This document shows positions 8,597 to 17,715 of a stretch of DNA of 64,000 nucleotides, in pieces (position 1 is the first letter of the stretch; every line of letters starts with the position of its first letter). Source of the DNA: Chryseobacterium aahli (lineage in GTDB: Bacteria > Bacteroidota > Bacteroidia > Flavobacteriales > Weeksellaceae); contig NZ_JALDNB010000004.1 of assembly GCF_022699665.1 (NCBI RefSeq), positions 1-64,000 of the forward strand. The letters run 5' to 3'. Under the pieces are notes generated by a model, which was given only the letters and a program-made list of their open reading frames with translations, was not told the origin of the DNA and searched no databases. The position numbers and the translations under genes were made by a program.

Positions 8597-11095
8597 TTAT
8601 TTATTTTTAGTAAAAATTGCTTTAACTATGTTTCGTATTTTTATAAGCATTGGCTCTTTGTAATTTTTGTCTTCATCAAAATAACCATAACCATAGCCAT
8701 AGCCGTAACCGTAGCCATAACCGTAGCCGTAACCCTGTTTCACTACGTAATCATTATACACGAATCCTAGATGTTTGATCTCATCATTGTGATATTTTTC
8801 TGTAATCATTTTCAGCATATACTTTTCTGTATACTCATGACGCACTACGTATAAATTGGCATCCGAATGCTTCATCAAATCATAAGAGTCTGCAACCAAA
8901 CCTACTGGCGGAGAGTCGATAATGATAAAATCATACCTGGTTTTAAGCTCCTCAATCAACTGAAGGTTTCTTGCACTCATCAAAAGCTCAGATGGGTTTG
9001 GCGGAATAGGCCCCGATGTAGCAACATCCAAATTAGGAATTTTGGTTTTATTAATGATTTGCTCAATCGTCACCTCACCTGTAAGGTAATTTGAAATACC
9101 ATTTTTATTATCTATATTAAAATCTCCGAAAATTTTAGGCTTTCTAAGATCCATCCCTAATAAGATTGTTTTTTTATCACTTAATCCTAATACAGAAGCT
9201 AAGTTGATAGAAACATAGGTTTTCCCTTCACCTCCTACAGAAGAAGTTATCAAGATAACTTTACTTTTACCATCTTCATTCGATAAGAATCTCATATTTG
9301 CTCTAATTCCCCTGAAAGCTTCAGAAACAGATGATTTTGGAGATTCTAAAACGGTCAACATATTTTCACTGTTATTATTTCCAATAACACCCAATAGTGG
9401 GATTTTTGTTGCGCTTAGTAATTCTTTGATATTTCTAATTTTGCTGTCTAAAAGTCCTCCAATCAGTATAAATATAAATGGAAGAGCCAATAAACCTCCG
9501 ATGATTGCCATTTTAGTACCTTTCACATTCGGTCCGATTGGGCTCTGTCCCAGATTCTTTGCCGGGTCAATGACCGTCATATCAGATTGATTGGTCGCCA
9601 ATCTCATCTGACTCTCGTTTTGCCTGCTCAACAAGCTGTTATAGGTAGCTTCAATCATGTTGTACCCTCTTTCAGCATCCAAATATTTTCTTTGCTTTTC
9701 AGGATACGTTGATAGTTCGGAATTTGCTTCACCAACTTGCTGATCTATCTTGCTCAGTTGTTCGGTATATACATTATAAACATTTCTTAATGAACCTGAA
9801 GAATTCTGTTTTGCTTCGCTGATAAGCCTGTTGACTTCTTTAATGGGTTCAGAATTCGGAGTATAGATTGTAGATAATTCTCTTTTCTTGAGATACAAAG
9901 CTTTCAACTCCGATACAGACGCAGTAAACAATCCGTCATCAAAGCCTGCGGCCGAAGAGCTGATCATTTTATCAAAATTTTGAGTTTCTACAGAATTTCT
10001 GATATTACTCAAAGAAGACATTTTGCTAAGAATTTCAGCTTTTTTTGCTTCAAGATCTTTGATTCTCGTGAGCGACTTTTCGTCACGATTCGAAATATCA
10101 TATAGTTTTTCAGTAACTTTCAAGTAATTAAGAACAGCACCACTGGAATCTAACTTCTTTCGTATGCTTCCCAAACTTTCTTTAAGATAAAGTTCTGTAT
10201 TTTTATCTACTTTTATTTTATCATTAAATCTTTTCTTCTGCAATTCTGCAACCGATTTATTTAAGAAATTAACTGTACTATTAAGATTAAAACCTGTTTT
10301 GGTGATAATCATGATTGTATTAATCTCTTTATCAAAATCAACCCCTACAGTACTAATAATCCCGTTTACAGCATCATTTACCGTAGTTAAATTAACAATA
10401 ATATTTTCTAATTTGATTTTAGGAGCCACAGGATTTGGCAATAATCTAAATCTTAAGTTTGGAGAAGTGTACCACTCGTTGACCTTTATTATCTTATTGG
10501 CAGGTCTTTCAAAAGCATTAATATTCTGGAACCCTTCAAAATCGTAGGAGTATAGATTGGTAGATTCACCTTCCTCCGGCAAAACTACTTCATAGGAACC
10601 ATTTCCTTTTGGAATCAATGTAATCGGATAATTGACCTGCTGAAGATGTTTTCTGTCAACCTCTAGGAACACTGGTGAATCATCTTTGTCCAAATAAGTA
10701 GACTTAATGAGTCCTTTTGTCTGATAATTGACAAAGTAATTGAGCTCCTTCACCAAAAATTCATTATGAGATCTTGACAAAAGCATCTTTTTAAGATAAA
10801 CTCCATCCTGATTTCCATTTTGTCCCCAAATGAAATTAATCGATTGGCTTGGTGTGAAGTAACTTGCAGTATTGCTTGAGATACTTAGAGATAAGTTTGA
10901 TGCATAAATACTTTGTGCATAATACTTCCCATAAAACCATGAAAAGCCATAGCCTAACAAAAGCATAAAAACAAACCAATACCAATTTTTTAAAAGTCTT
11001 CTTAAGAAATGTTCAACATCAAAAAGTGCAAATGATCCAAATTTTTCTTTCTGAGCTGCATTTTTATCTACAGTAGCATCTTTTCCTGGAATCAT
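8597..11095 (-). CDS. Polysaccharide export tyrosine autokinase (Wzc-like)
   Basis: An inner-membrane co-polymerase and BY-kinase that controls polymer length and export of capsule or exopolysaccharide. It has 832 residues. A first transmembrane helix lies near residues 38-55 (WYWFVFMLLLGYGFSWFYG). A large periplasmic Wzz/GumC-type region with coiled coil follows, then a second helix near 530-550. The cytosolic kinase has Walker A GGEGKT at about 621-626, Walker A' LLGMDLRKP, and Walker B FIIIDSPP. The C-terminus has nine Gly-Tyr pairs (residues 788-805), the tyrosine cluster these kinases phosphorylate in trans. It is co-directional with, and two bases from, the Wza-like gene. Confidence 0.9.
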   Translation of the reverse strand: MIPGKDATVDKNAAQKEKFGSFALFDVEHFLRRLLKNWYWFVFMLLLGYGFSWFYGKYYAQSIYASNLSLSISSNTASYFTPSQSINFIWGQNGNQDGVYLKKMLLSRSHNEFLVKELNYFVNYQTKGLIKSTYLDKDDSPVFLEVDRKHLQQVNYPITLIPKGNGSYEVVLPEEGESTNLYSYDFEGFQNINAFERPANKIIKVNEWYTSPNLRFRLLPNPVAPKIKLENIIVNLTTVNDAVNGIISTVGVDFDKEINTIMIITKTGFNLNSTVNFLNKSVAELQKKRFNDKIKVDKNTELYLKESLGSIRKKLDSSGAVLNYLKVTEKLYDISNRDEKSLTRIKDLEAKKAEILSKMSSLSNIRNSVETQNFDKMISSSAAGFDDGLFTASVSELKALYLKKRELSTIYTPNSEPIKEVNRLISEAKQNSSGSLRNVYNVYTEQLSKIDQQVGEANSELSTYPEKQRKYLDAERGYNMIEATYNSLLSRQNESQMRLATNQSDMTVIDPAKNLGQSPIGPNVKGTKMAIIGGLLALPFIFILIGGLLDSKIRNIKELLSATKIPLLGVIGNNNSENMLTVLESPKSSVSEAFRGIRANMRFLSNEDGKSKVILITSSVGGEGKTYVSINLASVLGLSDKKTILLGMDLRKPKIFGDFNIDNKNGISNYLTGEVTIEQIINKTKIPNLDVATSGPIPPNPSELLMSARNLQLIEELKTRYDFIIIDSPPVGLVADSYDLMKHSDANLYVVRHEYTEKYMLKMITEKYHNDEIKHLGFVYNDYVVKQGYGYGYGYGYGYGYGYGYFDEDKNYKEPMLIKIRNIVKAIFTKNK
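8681..8734. repeat. Hexanucleotide tandem repeat encoding nine Gly-Tyr pairs
   Basis: Nine six-base units, variants of (A/G)TA(A/G)CC on the plus strand, encode (Gly-Tyr)x9 in the kinase tail. Third-position changes make the copies imperfect, which would reduce slippage, but the period is strict. Confidence 0.9.
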
Positions 11096-11097
11096 AA

Positions 11098-11934
11098 TTA
11101 AAGGTTTTTAAGAAGTAGATAAATTGATAATGCGGTAGTAATTACAGAAACCCCGCTTATAAGAGTCTGTATAGGATCTTTTCCGAAACCATTAAGTGCT
11201 CTTCTCTGTGTAGTAAGGAATATTTCGTCACCGTTTTGCACATAATAATATGGAGAATTCATTACATCTTCTCTAGTAAGATCTATTTTCGCTTTTTTAA
11301 TTCCTTCTGGATATTTTCTGTGAATGACAATATTTTTTCTATCAATCGTCCTATTTAATCCTCCATTAATGGCAATCGCTTCAGAAAGCGTCAAAGTATT
11401 TTTGTGTGCAACCTTTTCTCCTGTCATACCAGTTGTTTCAACATCACCTAAAATATAATAAGTAATACCATTGGTATCTAGCCTAACCTCAGATTTTCCT
11501 TCCTGAAAGTTTTCGTTGACTTTTTCCTGAATTTCCAACCTAATATCTTCAGTAGTTCTGCCTTCAGCTTTGATATAACCAATTCCGAAAACATTGATGT
11601 CTCCTTTTGAATCAACTCTCAAACCATTAAAATAAATGATAGCATTGCCTCCTGATCCTGAACCACCTGTTACGCTTATAGTACTTTGTCCCGTCGATGA
11701 GTTCAATGAAGAATAAAATTGCGCAGCATCACCTTTGGGGGTCGTTACGATATTAAGAATCAACATGTCATTTTTAGTAATTCTATACACGGGAATATTG
11801 TAAGGAATCAGACCTTCTTCATTAATCACCAGACTTTCGCTTGGCTGCATATATTTCACATCTTTTGAAGTGATGCAAGATGATAAAAGGAATGGTAAAA
11901 TTAAAAATAAAATATACTTAAAGATTTTCATCAT
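11098..11934 (-). CDS. Polysaccharide export outer-membrane lipoprotein (Wza-like)
   Basis: This 278-residue protein is the probable outer-membrane exit channel for the polymer made by this operon. The signal peptide ends in a lipobox with Cys20 (LLSSC). The Poly_export domain follows (about residues 45-160, starting IPVYRITKNDMLILNIV, with ILGDVETTG). An SLBB-type domain comes next (about 160-245: TLSEAIAINGGLNRTIDRKNI). A C-terminal hydrophobic helix (SGVSVITTALSIYLLLKNL) is the likely outer-membrane segment, as in Wza. The gene overlaps nothing but is two bases upstream of the Wzc-like kinase, its usual partner. Confidence 0.9.
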   Translation of the reverse strand: MMKIFKYILFLILPFLLSSCITSKDVKYMQPSESLVINEEGLIPYNIPVYRITKNDMLILNIVTTPKGDAAQFYSSLNSSTGQSTISVTGGSGSGGNAIIYFNGLRVDSKGDINVFGIGYIKAEGRTTEDIRLEIQEKVNENFQEGKSEVRLDTNGITYYILGDVETTGMTGEKVAHKNTLTLSEAIAINGGLNRTIDRKNIVIHRKYPEGIKKAKIDLTREDVMNSPYYYVQNGDEIFLTTQRRALNGFGKDPIQTLISGVSVITTALSIYLLLKNL

Positions 11935-11963
11935 AATTAAATGTAGTTTGCAAAAATAGAAAT

Positions 11964-13097
11964 TTAATTATTACTTTTTAAATTATTGTTATTTCTCATC
12001 AAATAAAAGACATCTGGAAGATAAGCTCCCAAGAAACCCAATGCTAAAACTAAAATCAGCAGAAAATTCACATTACTGTGTCTCATAAAATAAGCTACTG
12101 CAATAATAAAAAGATAATAAGTTATGATATAAAAGCTAGATCTTCTGTGCGTTAAATCAAGCTTTAATAGTTTATGGTGAATATGATTTTTATCTGCCTC
12201 AAAAGGAGATTTTTTATTCCAAAGTCTGACCAAAATAACGTTGAGGGTATCAACAATCGGCAAAATCAAAATGGCTACAGCAATTACCGGAGCTGATTGT
12301 AAATGATATCTCGGGATATTCGGAAGTTTTTTATCAATAAAAATATCAATAAAACAAATACAGGTAAATGCCAGTAAAAATCCTAAAAGCATAGATCCTG
12401 TGTCTCCCATAAATATTTTGGTTGCTCTGTAATTTGACAAATTATAGTACAGAAATGCGAGCACCGAGCCAATAATCACTACAGATAGCACAACCAGAGG
12501 ATAATTATATTCCCCTAAACGATAATAGCTAATGCCAAAAAGCGCACAACATATTACTGAGTAACCGCCTGCCAAACCGTCAATTCCATCAATTAAGTTA
12601 AAAGCATTAATCAATATAACAAAAGTAATAATGGTAACAATTATACTTATCAGGTAATTAATTTGATAAATTCCGCAGATCCCGAAAAGATTTCTGATTC
12701 TGATATCTGAACCTATGACGATAAATGCAGAAACAATAATTTGAGCCACCAATTTTTTGTATGCTCTCATCACCACAATATCATCCATCACGCCCACATA
12801 AAGCAGAACAATGAGCGAGGCAAAGAGAAATTTATATAAATCAAAAAGTTCGTAAGCAAAAACCGAAGTACAGATACCGATTGAATAAAACATCGCAATG
12901 CCACCAAGATTAGGGATTTTTCTAAGGTGCGAACTTCTAACGCCTGGTTCATCCATCAGATTTTTTCTTCTGGAAATTTTAATAATGGTGGGAATTGAGA
13001 AAAATGTGATTAAAAAAGAGAATAGAAAGCCCAGACCTATTTTTACATAAAAAATAGAAATTCCAGAGCTATATAAGAACAATTCAAAATTCTTCAT
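11964..13097 (-). CDS. MraY/WecA-family undecaprenyl-phosphate sugar-1-phosphate transferase
   Basis: A polytopic membrane enzyme of 377 residues that loads a sugar-1-phosphate, probably GlcNAc-1-P, from a UDP-sugar onto undecaprenyl phosphate to start glycan synthesis. About ten transmembrane helices are visible. Family motifs are in order: the Asp pair at 105-106 (MDDIVVM), NLIDGIDG at 167-174 with the catalytic Asp residues, MGDTGS at 230-235, and the cytosolic loop HIHHKLL (HIHH-type, seen in WecA/TagO relatives rather than MraY). It is the first gene of the set leading to the Wza- and Wzc-like genes, 29 bases upstream. UppS, encoded nearby, makes its lipid substrate. Confidence 0.88.
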   Translation of the reverse strand: MKNFELFLYSSGISIFYVKIGLGFLFSFLITFFSIPTIIKISRRKNLMDEPGVRSSHLRKIPNLGGIAMFYSIGICTSVFAYELFDLYKFLFASLIVLLYVGVMDDIVVMRAYKKLVAQIIVSAFIVIGSDIRIRNLFGICGIYQINYLISIIVTIITFVILINAFNLIDGIDGLAGGYSVICCALFGISYYRLGEYNYPLVVLSVVIIGSVLAFLYYNLSNYRATKIFMGDTGSMLLGFLLAFTCICFIDIFIDKKLPNIPRYHLQSAPVIAVAILILPIVDTLNVILVRLWNKKSPFEADKNHIHHKLLKLDLTHRRSSFYIITYYLFIIAVAYFMRHSNVNFLLILVLALGFLGAYLPDVFYLMRNNNNLKSNN

Positions 13098-13152
13098 TTT
13101 TTTTCTGTTAAGTACCTTTCGGGCTTAGTTGACCGAAATGTCTTAGTGAAAT

Positions 13153-13182
13153 ATTTGTCAGTCATTTGTTATTCTGACAAAT
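13153..13182. terminator. Hairpin between the GT2 and WecA-like genes
   Basis: ATTTGTCAG and CTGACAAAT form a perfect nine-base stem with a 12-base loop between the two co-directional genes. It lacks a strong T-run on the minus strand, so it may attenuate rather than end transcription. Confidence 0.4.
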
Positions 13183-13198
13183 TTCTTATCACTTGTGT

Positions 13199-14200
13199 TT
13201 ACATTAATTTTCTTATCAGTTTTTTTTGTCCAGCAAAAAAGAGCAGATAAAATATCTTTTTTTTCAGGGGCAAAGATAAAATATAATTCGTATCAAAACG
13301 ATTGTAATTCAATATATCTTTAAAATTAATATTCCGTTCTTGTATGAAAACGTCTAATTGATGCGCCATTTCATAGAAAACACTTTCATCTTTCACAAAT
13401 GCTAAATACGCCAAAAAGGTATAAATACCTTCCAAAATTTGGAAATTCTTCAGCTCTTTTAGTTTGGTAGAATACTGTGATTTTTGGAAAAAAACCTCCA
13501 CATCTTTCACTGCATTTAAGATATCAAGACCTTTTTCTGTATGTGTTTTTGAAATAGAATCAGTTCGTTCCAAATATTGATAATGAAAATTCTGCGTTTG
13601 TGCCAAAGTTTTACACTCCAGCAATAACTGCGGAATCAACTGAATATCTTCATAATGAATTCCTTTTTTAAACCTTTTATCTTTAAAAAGATCTTTTTTA
13701 AACAGTTTATTACAAGCAAAATAGCTTAAATCTGAAAAGACAGAAAAATGACTTTCCAAATCAATTTTCTCGGGCATATTAGGAATTTGCGTAAGCTTTT
13801 GAGTTACATTTCCATGCTCATCAACTTTCTGGATGTTGCAGATGACTATTTCAGCCTGATGTTTTAATGCTAAATTCAGCATTTCTTCAAACATCGTTTC
13901 CGTAACGTAATCATCGCTGTCGACAAATCCTACATAATCTCCAGCTACATGGTCTAGCCCAAAATTTCTGGCATCACTTAAACCTCCGTTTTCTTTATTA
14001 AAAGCTTTAATCTTTTCGGGAAATCTTTGAGCGTAGTCTTGAATTATTCTCTCAGAAGAATCTTTACTTCCATCATTTACTACCAGAATTTCAATATTCT
14101 GATACGTCTGATTCATTAAAGAATCAAGACATTTAGCCAAATAATTTTCGACATTATAAACCGGAACGATGATAGAAATTAAAGAGGGAACGTTTATCAT
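13199..14200 (-). CDS. Glycosyltransferase family 2
   Basis: A cytosolic GT-A fold glycosyltransferase of 333 residues, likely to add a sugar to a lipid-linked glycan. The N-terminal domain has SIIVPVYNVENYLAKCLDSL, NDGS at 42-45 and the metal-binding DSDD at 94-97, with the acceptor-side region NKLFKKDLF near residue 165. The C-terminal half is helical and basic. No transmembrane helix is clear, though a short hydrophobic end (KKKIFYLLFFAG) may contact the membrane. It lies upstream of the WecA-like gene in the same direction, 102 bases away with a hairpin between. Donor and acceptor cannot be deduced. Confidence 0.85.
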   Translation of the reverse strand: MINVPSLISIIVPVYNVENYLAKCLDSLMNQTYQNIEILVVNDGSKDSSERIIQDYAQRFPEKIKAFNKENGGLSDARNFGLDHVAGDYVGFVDSDDYVTETMFEEMLNLALKHQAEIVICNIQKVDEHGNVTQKLTQIPNMPEKIDLESHFSVFSDLSYFACNKLFKKDLFKDKRFKKGIHYEDIQLIPQLLLECKTLAQTQNFHYQYLERTDSISKTHTEKGLDILNAVKDVEVFFQKSQYSTKLKELKNFQILEGIYTFLAYLAFVKDESVFYEMAHQLDVFIQERNINFKDILNYNRFDTNYILSLPLKKKIFYLLFFAGQKKLIRKLM

Positions 14201-14203
14201 CGT

Positions 14204-15274
14204 TTAGCTTTTTGTAAATCTTGCGCTTAGCCAGCCTTTTTTGGCTTCATCAAAATCTTTTCTCGAACACGGAATACAGTTTTCAATATTTTCATCGTCT
14301 CCAAAATACCAAAGATTACTGAACGTATCTCGTTTGAAAGCATATTGCCTGTCCTCAATCAAAACATAGAACATTTCATATTGTCTTTCCTTAGGATGCG
14401 ACTGCTGAATATTGATTCCTTCGATCAGATACCAAATCATTTGTGCCAAAAGCTGATGATTGAGCTGATTTTCAGTATAAATATTATAATTAAATATCCC
14501 AACTGATTTCAGGTTTTCACTCAGTCCGATTTCTTTCATATATGCACAGATTTCTCTTCTGTTTAAACCATTCACCTGCGGATTCATCGAAAAAGCATCA
14601 CTGAAACTTTCAATCGCATCACAATTTACCGTCACCAAATCTGCTTTTCTGAAAAAAGGTTCTGTTTTCTCAGTAGAATTCATCATTTCAGCCAAACGAA
14701 CAATGTCAAATTCAACCTCTTTGATGAGTTTTACCGAATCTGATTCGTTTAGATGCTTTTGATAACCGAGATGATGATAATTTTTGATAGAAAAATTTTT
14801 CGAGCCTAAAATTTTGCTTAAAAAAGTATGCTCATCAATACTTTCACCTTGTTTCAATGAAATAATATTGCTGATTTGAGTATAGTTGATATTTTGCTGA
14901 TGAAAATTTAATCCTGAAAATAAAGAAAAAGCAAAATCATTGGAACCACCAATAATCACCGGAATGGCTCTTTTTGAATGACAAGCCGACAAAACTTCCT
15001 GCAAAATGTAATGCGAATCTTCCACAGATTTCCCTGAAACCAAATCTCCCAAATCTACTACCGGAATTTCAAAATCAAGTTGTGAAAGTTTGTAAAACTC
15101 TCTTCTGATTGCTGTGAAATCCTGCACTTCTGCATCGCCATTTGCACCACGATAATCGGAAACAAAGAGCAAAACAATGCTGTCTTCTTTTATTTCTTTG
15201 GTAATCTTACTGCCGATCTGCCAGTTTTCTGTCCTGAAATTTCTTGGGGAAATGATAAAATCTTCAAAATCCAT
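14204..15274 (-). CDS. Arginase-fold protein with degenerate metal site
   Basis: A 356-residue relative of arginase, agmatinase and formimidoylglutamase. The fold is recognisable from DSIVLLFVSDYRGANGDAEV, VIIGGSNDFAFSLF and VTVNCDAIESFSDAFS. Active family members need GGxHD, DAHxD and SFDxDxxDP to bind two Mn ions. Here the first motif is GGSND (109-113, His to Asn), the second is replaced by SNIISLKQGE, and the third keeps only scattered Asp (D219, D226). The normal hydrolase reaction is therefore unlikely. It sits four bases upstream of the GT2 gene, so it is probably co-transcribed with it. Its role is unknown; regulatory or structural use of the dead fold is possible. Confidence 0.7.
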   Translation of the reverse strand: MDFEDFIISPRNFRTENWQIGSKITKEIKEDSIVLLFVSDYRGANGDAEVQDFTAIRREFYKLSQLDFEIPVVDLGDLVSGKSVEDSHYILQEVLSACHSKRAIPVIIGGSNDFAFSLFSGLNFHQQNINYTQISNIISLKQGESIDEHTFLSKILGSKNFSIKNYHHLGYQKHLNESDSVKLIKEVEFDIVRLAEMMNSTEKTEPFFRKADLVTVNCDAIESFSDAFSMNPQVNGLNRREICAYMKEIGLSENLKSVGIFNYNIYTENQLNHQLLAQMIWYLIEGINIQQSHPKERQYEMFYVLIEDRQYAFKRDTFSNLWYFGDDENIENCIPCSRKDFDEAKKGWLSARFTKS

Positions 15275-15386
15275 GTGCTCAAATACTTATTAAAGCTCAA
15301 AAATATTAAAATTAAATGAGTAAGCAGAGTTTAGAAATCAGATTTTAAAATTGAAATCGATTTTTTGATTCCTTTTGCGAAAATCC

Positions 15387-15419
15387 AACCTTGTCAAAGT
15401 TTGAAACTTTGACAAGGTT
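15387..15419. repeat. Perfect 16-base-arm palindrome
   Basis: Two perfectly complementary 16-base arms around a single central G, with cores TTGTCAAAGTTT and AAACTTTGACAA. It lies between two minus-strand genes, downstream of the glycosidase-like gene. It may act as a terminator or be a dispersed palindromic element. Confidence 0.8.
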
Positions 15420-15439
15420 TCCAAACATGTATTATAGTC

Positions 15440-16525
15440 TCAACCTTTCAAAATCTCAAACACAAAAGTCGTAGAAGTCTCAAACTTCCCGCCCTGCGTG
15501 GCTCCGAATAAAAACTGAGGTCTTTTTCCATCTTTACTCATCAAAATCATAGGACGCTCAAGTCTTCCAAATCTTTTTAAATGTTTCGGCGGCGTTGCTT
15601 CCTGTATATAATGCTGCATATTGAGGTAGGCAATTTCGGGTTTTTTCCATTTGATGCCGTCTTTTGTGGTTAAATGCAAACCATATTCATGATTAAAAAA
15701 TCCCATATCCCGGGCGACCATATGAAATTTCCCGTTTTGTTTCCAAATGAATGCATCTTCTAACTGAGCATTATTGGGCAAAGATGAAAAATCAATCACC
15801 GGATTTTCAGAAACTTTTTGGTAAGGTCCAGCTGGAGAATCGGCTTTTGCCAATCCATATTTTCGGTTTCCTCGGACTGCTCCTTTTTGGGTTTCATATT
15901 CTTCGGTGTTCCATGATTTGTAGAACAGCCAGTATTTTCCGTCGTTTCCTTTTACAAAAGCAGGATTGGTGGTACAATGATCATCCCAAGCACCTTTTTC
16001 TCCGGGAAGAAGCAATGGTTGTTCAGGTCTAGTCCAGTCTCCATCTAGGCTTTTTGAAGTAGCCAATCCTATTCTTTTGGTATTCGTCTTTCCGTTGGAA
16101 GTCCCCATGAAGAACAGGTAATATTGATCTTCGACTTTTTTGATCAATGGATTATGACAGGTTGTTGCATCCCAAAATCCGCCCCCTCTCGGAGCGAGAA
16201 TAACTTGTTTATGTTGAAATTCTTCAAAAGGCGAGTTGGCTTCTGCACGGCAGATCTCAGAACCGTTGAGCCAGCCGCCCATTCCTTTTTCTTTTTTCCA
16301 GCGGGAGTAGAAAAGATGCACTTTACCGTCTTCGCCCCAAATCGGAGAAGAGCACCAAATATAGTAACCGTCCAATTCTAAAGATCTTCCGATGGGTTTT
16401 AAATTAAAATAAGGCTTGTCTGAAAAATCAAATGCGCGAGTAAATGATGAACTGAAGAATACTGCTGCAATTCCCAAGGCTGAAGTTTGTAAAAAATCTC
16501 TGCGGGTGTATTTTGACTGGCTCAT
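15440..16525 (-). CDS. Tat-exported glycoside hydrolase-like five-bladed propeller protein
   Basis: A 361-residue predicted periplasmic or secreted protein. It begins with a twin-arginine signal (KYTRRDFLQTSALGIAAVFF), so it is exported folded. The mature part looks like the GH43/GH32/GH130-type five-bladed beta-propeller, with repeated blades such as WCSSPIWGEDGKVHLFYSRW, CHNPLIKKVEDQYYLFFMGT, TTNPAFVKGNDGKYWLFYKSW and EDAFIWKQNGKFHMVARDMG. Acidic residues at the blade starts (for example E and D in LEDAFIW) could be catalytic, but the substrate is unclear. Such proteins cleave or phosphorolyse plant or microbial glycosides. It stands alone between a palindrome and a divergent hydrolase gene. 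Confidence 0.75.
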   Translation of the reverse strand: MSQSKYTRRDFLQTSALGIAAVFFSSSFTRAFDFSDKPYFNLKPIGRSLELDGYYIWCSSPIWGEDGKVHLFYSRWKKEKGMGGWLNGSEICRAEANSPFEEFQHKQVILAPRGGGFWDATTCHNPLIKKVEDQYYLFFMGTSNGKTNTKRIGLATSKSLDGDWTRPEQPLLLPGEKGAWDDHCTTNPAFVKGNDGKYWLFYKSWNTEEYETQKGAVRGNRKYGLAKADSPAGPYQKVSENPVIDFSSLPNNAQLEDAFIWKQNGKFHMVARDMGFFNHEYGLHLTTKDGIKWKKPEIAYLNMQHYIQEATPPKHLKRFGRLERPMILMSKDGKRPQFLFGATQGGKFETSTTFVFEILKG

Positions 16526-16699
16526 TGTATTTGATTTTCAGCTAATGTAGAAGAAAGCTATTCAAATAGTGTCCTGCGGTTTCGGGTTTACGTTTTAAAT
16601 AATATTGTTTATAATGTTTTTAATATTATTCAGTCTAAAAGGATAGAAATTAAGGTAAGAAGGATTGGCTAGTAAAGATTTTTGGAGTGGGAAAATCGT

Positions 16700-16707
16700 T
16701 ATATTTG
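16700..16707 (+). promoter_or_regulatory. -7 promoter box upstream of the alpha/beta hydrolase gene
   Basis: TATATTTG matches TAnnTTTG and lies 77 bases before the start codon. A TTG occurs only 15 bases upstream, shorter than usual, so the match is partial. Confidence 0.4.
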
Positions 16708-16784
16708 ACTGATTAATAATAGAAAAAAAAATCGCTAACACAACCGCAAAACTTCATTACTAATAGAGAGCGACTAAACCAAAA

Positions 16785-17708
16785 ATGAAAATGAAAACTA
16801 TAAATAAACCGACTGTTTGTAAAAAGATCGTAAATAGAAAACAATTTTGCAGAAATTTTCTTTTGGTATTATTTCTTTTGGCCACTGCTACTCACGTGAT
16901 GGCAGTTCCGCCAGGCTTTATAACCAAGAATATAAAATTCATCAGTGAAGGAGACTCGCTTGCCGGAACTATTTATAAGCCCGATCATTTTTCTGCGGCT
17001 GTTGTAATGGTTCATGGTTCCGGACAAGAAAAAAGGATGACGAAATTTGCAACGCAACTGGCTAAAAATGGGATTGCGGTTTTAACTTATGACAAACGTG
17101 GTGTCGGAGAATCTGGCGGTATCTATGCCGGACCTGAAGTAGGAACCAATAATGTGGACGCATCAAATCTTAATCTTTTATCTCTGGATGCAAGTGCTGC
17201 AGTGGATGTATTATCCAAATATTTATCAAACAATCAAATCTCAATAGGCTTAACGGGTGCAAGCCAGGCCGGATGGATTATTCCGTTGACTGCAGAGAAG
17301 AATAAGAAAGTCAAATTTATGGCGATTTTCAGTGGTGCATTGATAACGGTGAAAGAGCAACTTAGGTTTCAGTTTTACACCAATGGAAATTCAAAATTCT
17401 GGGATACGCACACAGAAGAAGATGCCCGCAAACACACCATGACCGACCCGGACAAATACGAATTTACAGATACTGATCCGCAAGATGTCCTTTCCAAATT
17501 ATCAATCCCTGGACTATGGATTTTTGGTGGTAAAGATATTCAGGTACCCGTAAATTTATCCATTGAACATCTGAATACATTAAAAACAAAAGGCAAACGT
17601 TATGAGTATAGATTATTTCCGGAATTAGGTCATAATACGGCGTTCTCAGAAGATGAAAAGCCGATGAAAAATGTTATTGAGTGGATGAAGAATGTAAAAC
17701 TAAAATAG
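16785..17708 (+). CDS. Alpha/beta hydrolase, exported
   Basis: A serine hydrolase of 307 residues, probably an esterase of the acyl-hydrolase or YqkD type. A hydrophobic segment at about residues 23-41 (RNFLLVLFLLATATHVMA) is a signal peptide or anchor. The oxyanion strand VVMVHGSG is at 73-80. The nucleophile elbow GASQAG puts Ser160 in place, with Asp251 (GGKDIQVP) and His283 (ELGHNTAF) completing the triad. DKRGVGESGG near 103 is typical of the family. The substrate is unknown. It starts a patch of small accessory genes on the plus strand. Confidence 0.8.
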   Translation: MKMKTINKPTVCKKIVNRKQFCRNFLLVLFLLATATHVMAVPPGFITKNIKFISEGDSLAGTIYKPDHFSAAVVMVHGSGQEKRMTKFATQLAKNGIAVLTYDKRGVGESGGIYAGPEVGTNNVDASNLNLLSLDASAAVDVLSKYLSNNQISIGLTGASQAGWIIPLTAEKNKKVKFMAIFSGALITVKEQLRFQFYTNGNSKFWDTHTEEDARKHTMTDPDKYEFTDTDPQDVLSKLSIPGLWIFGGKDIQVPVNLSIEHLNTLKTKGKRYEYRLFPELGHNTAFSEDEKPMKNVIEWMKNVKLK

Positions 17709-17715
17709 ACACGAG

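Noticed and set aside
8681..8734. Short regular repeat as a possible CRISPR array
   Set aside because: The six-base units have no spacers and lie in frame inside the kinase gene.
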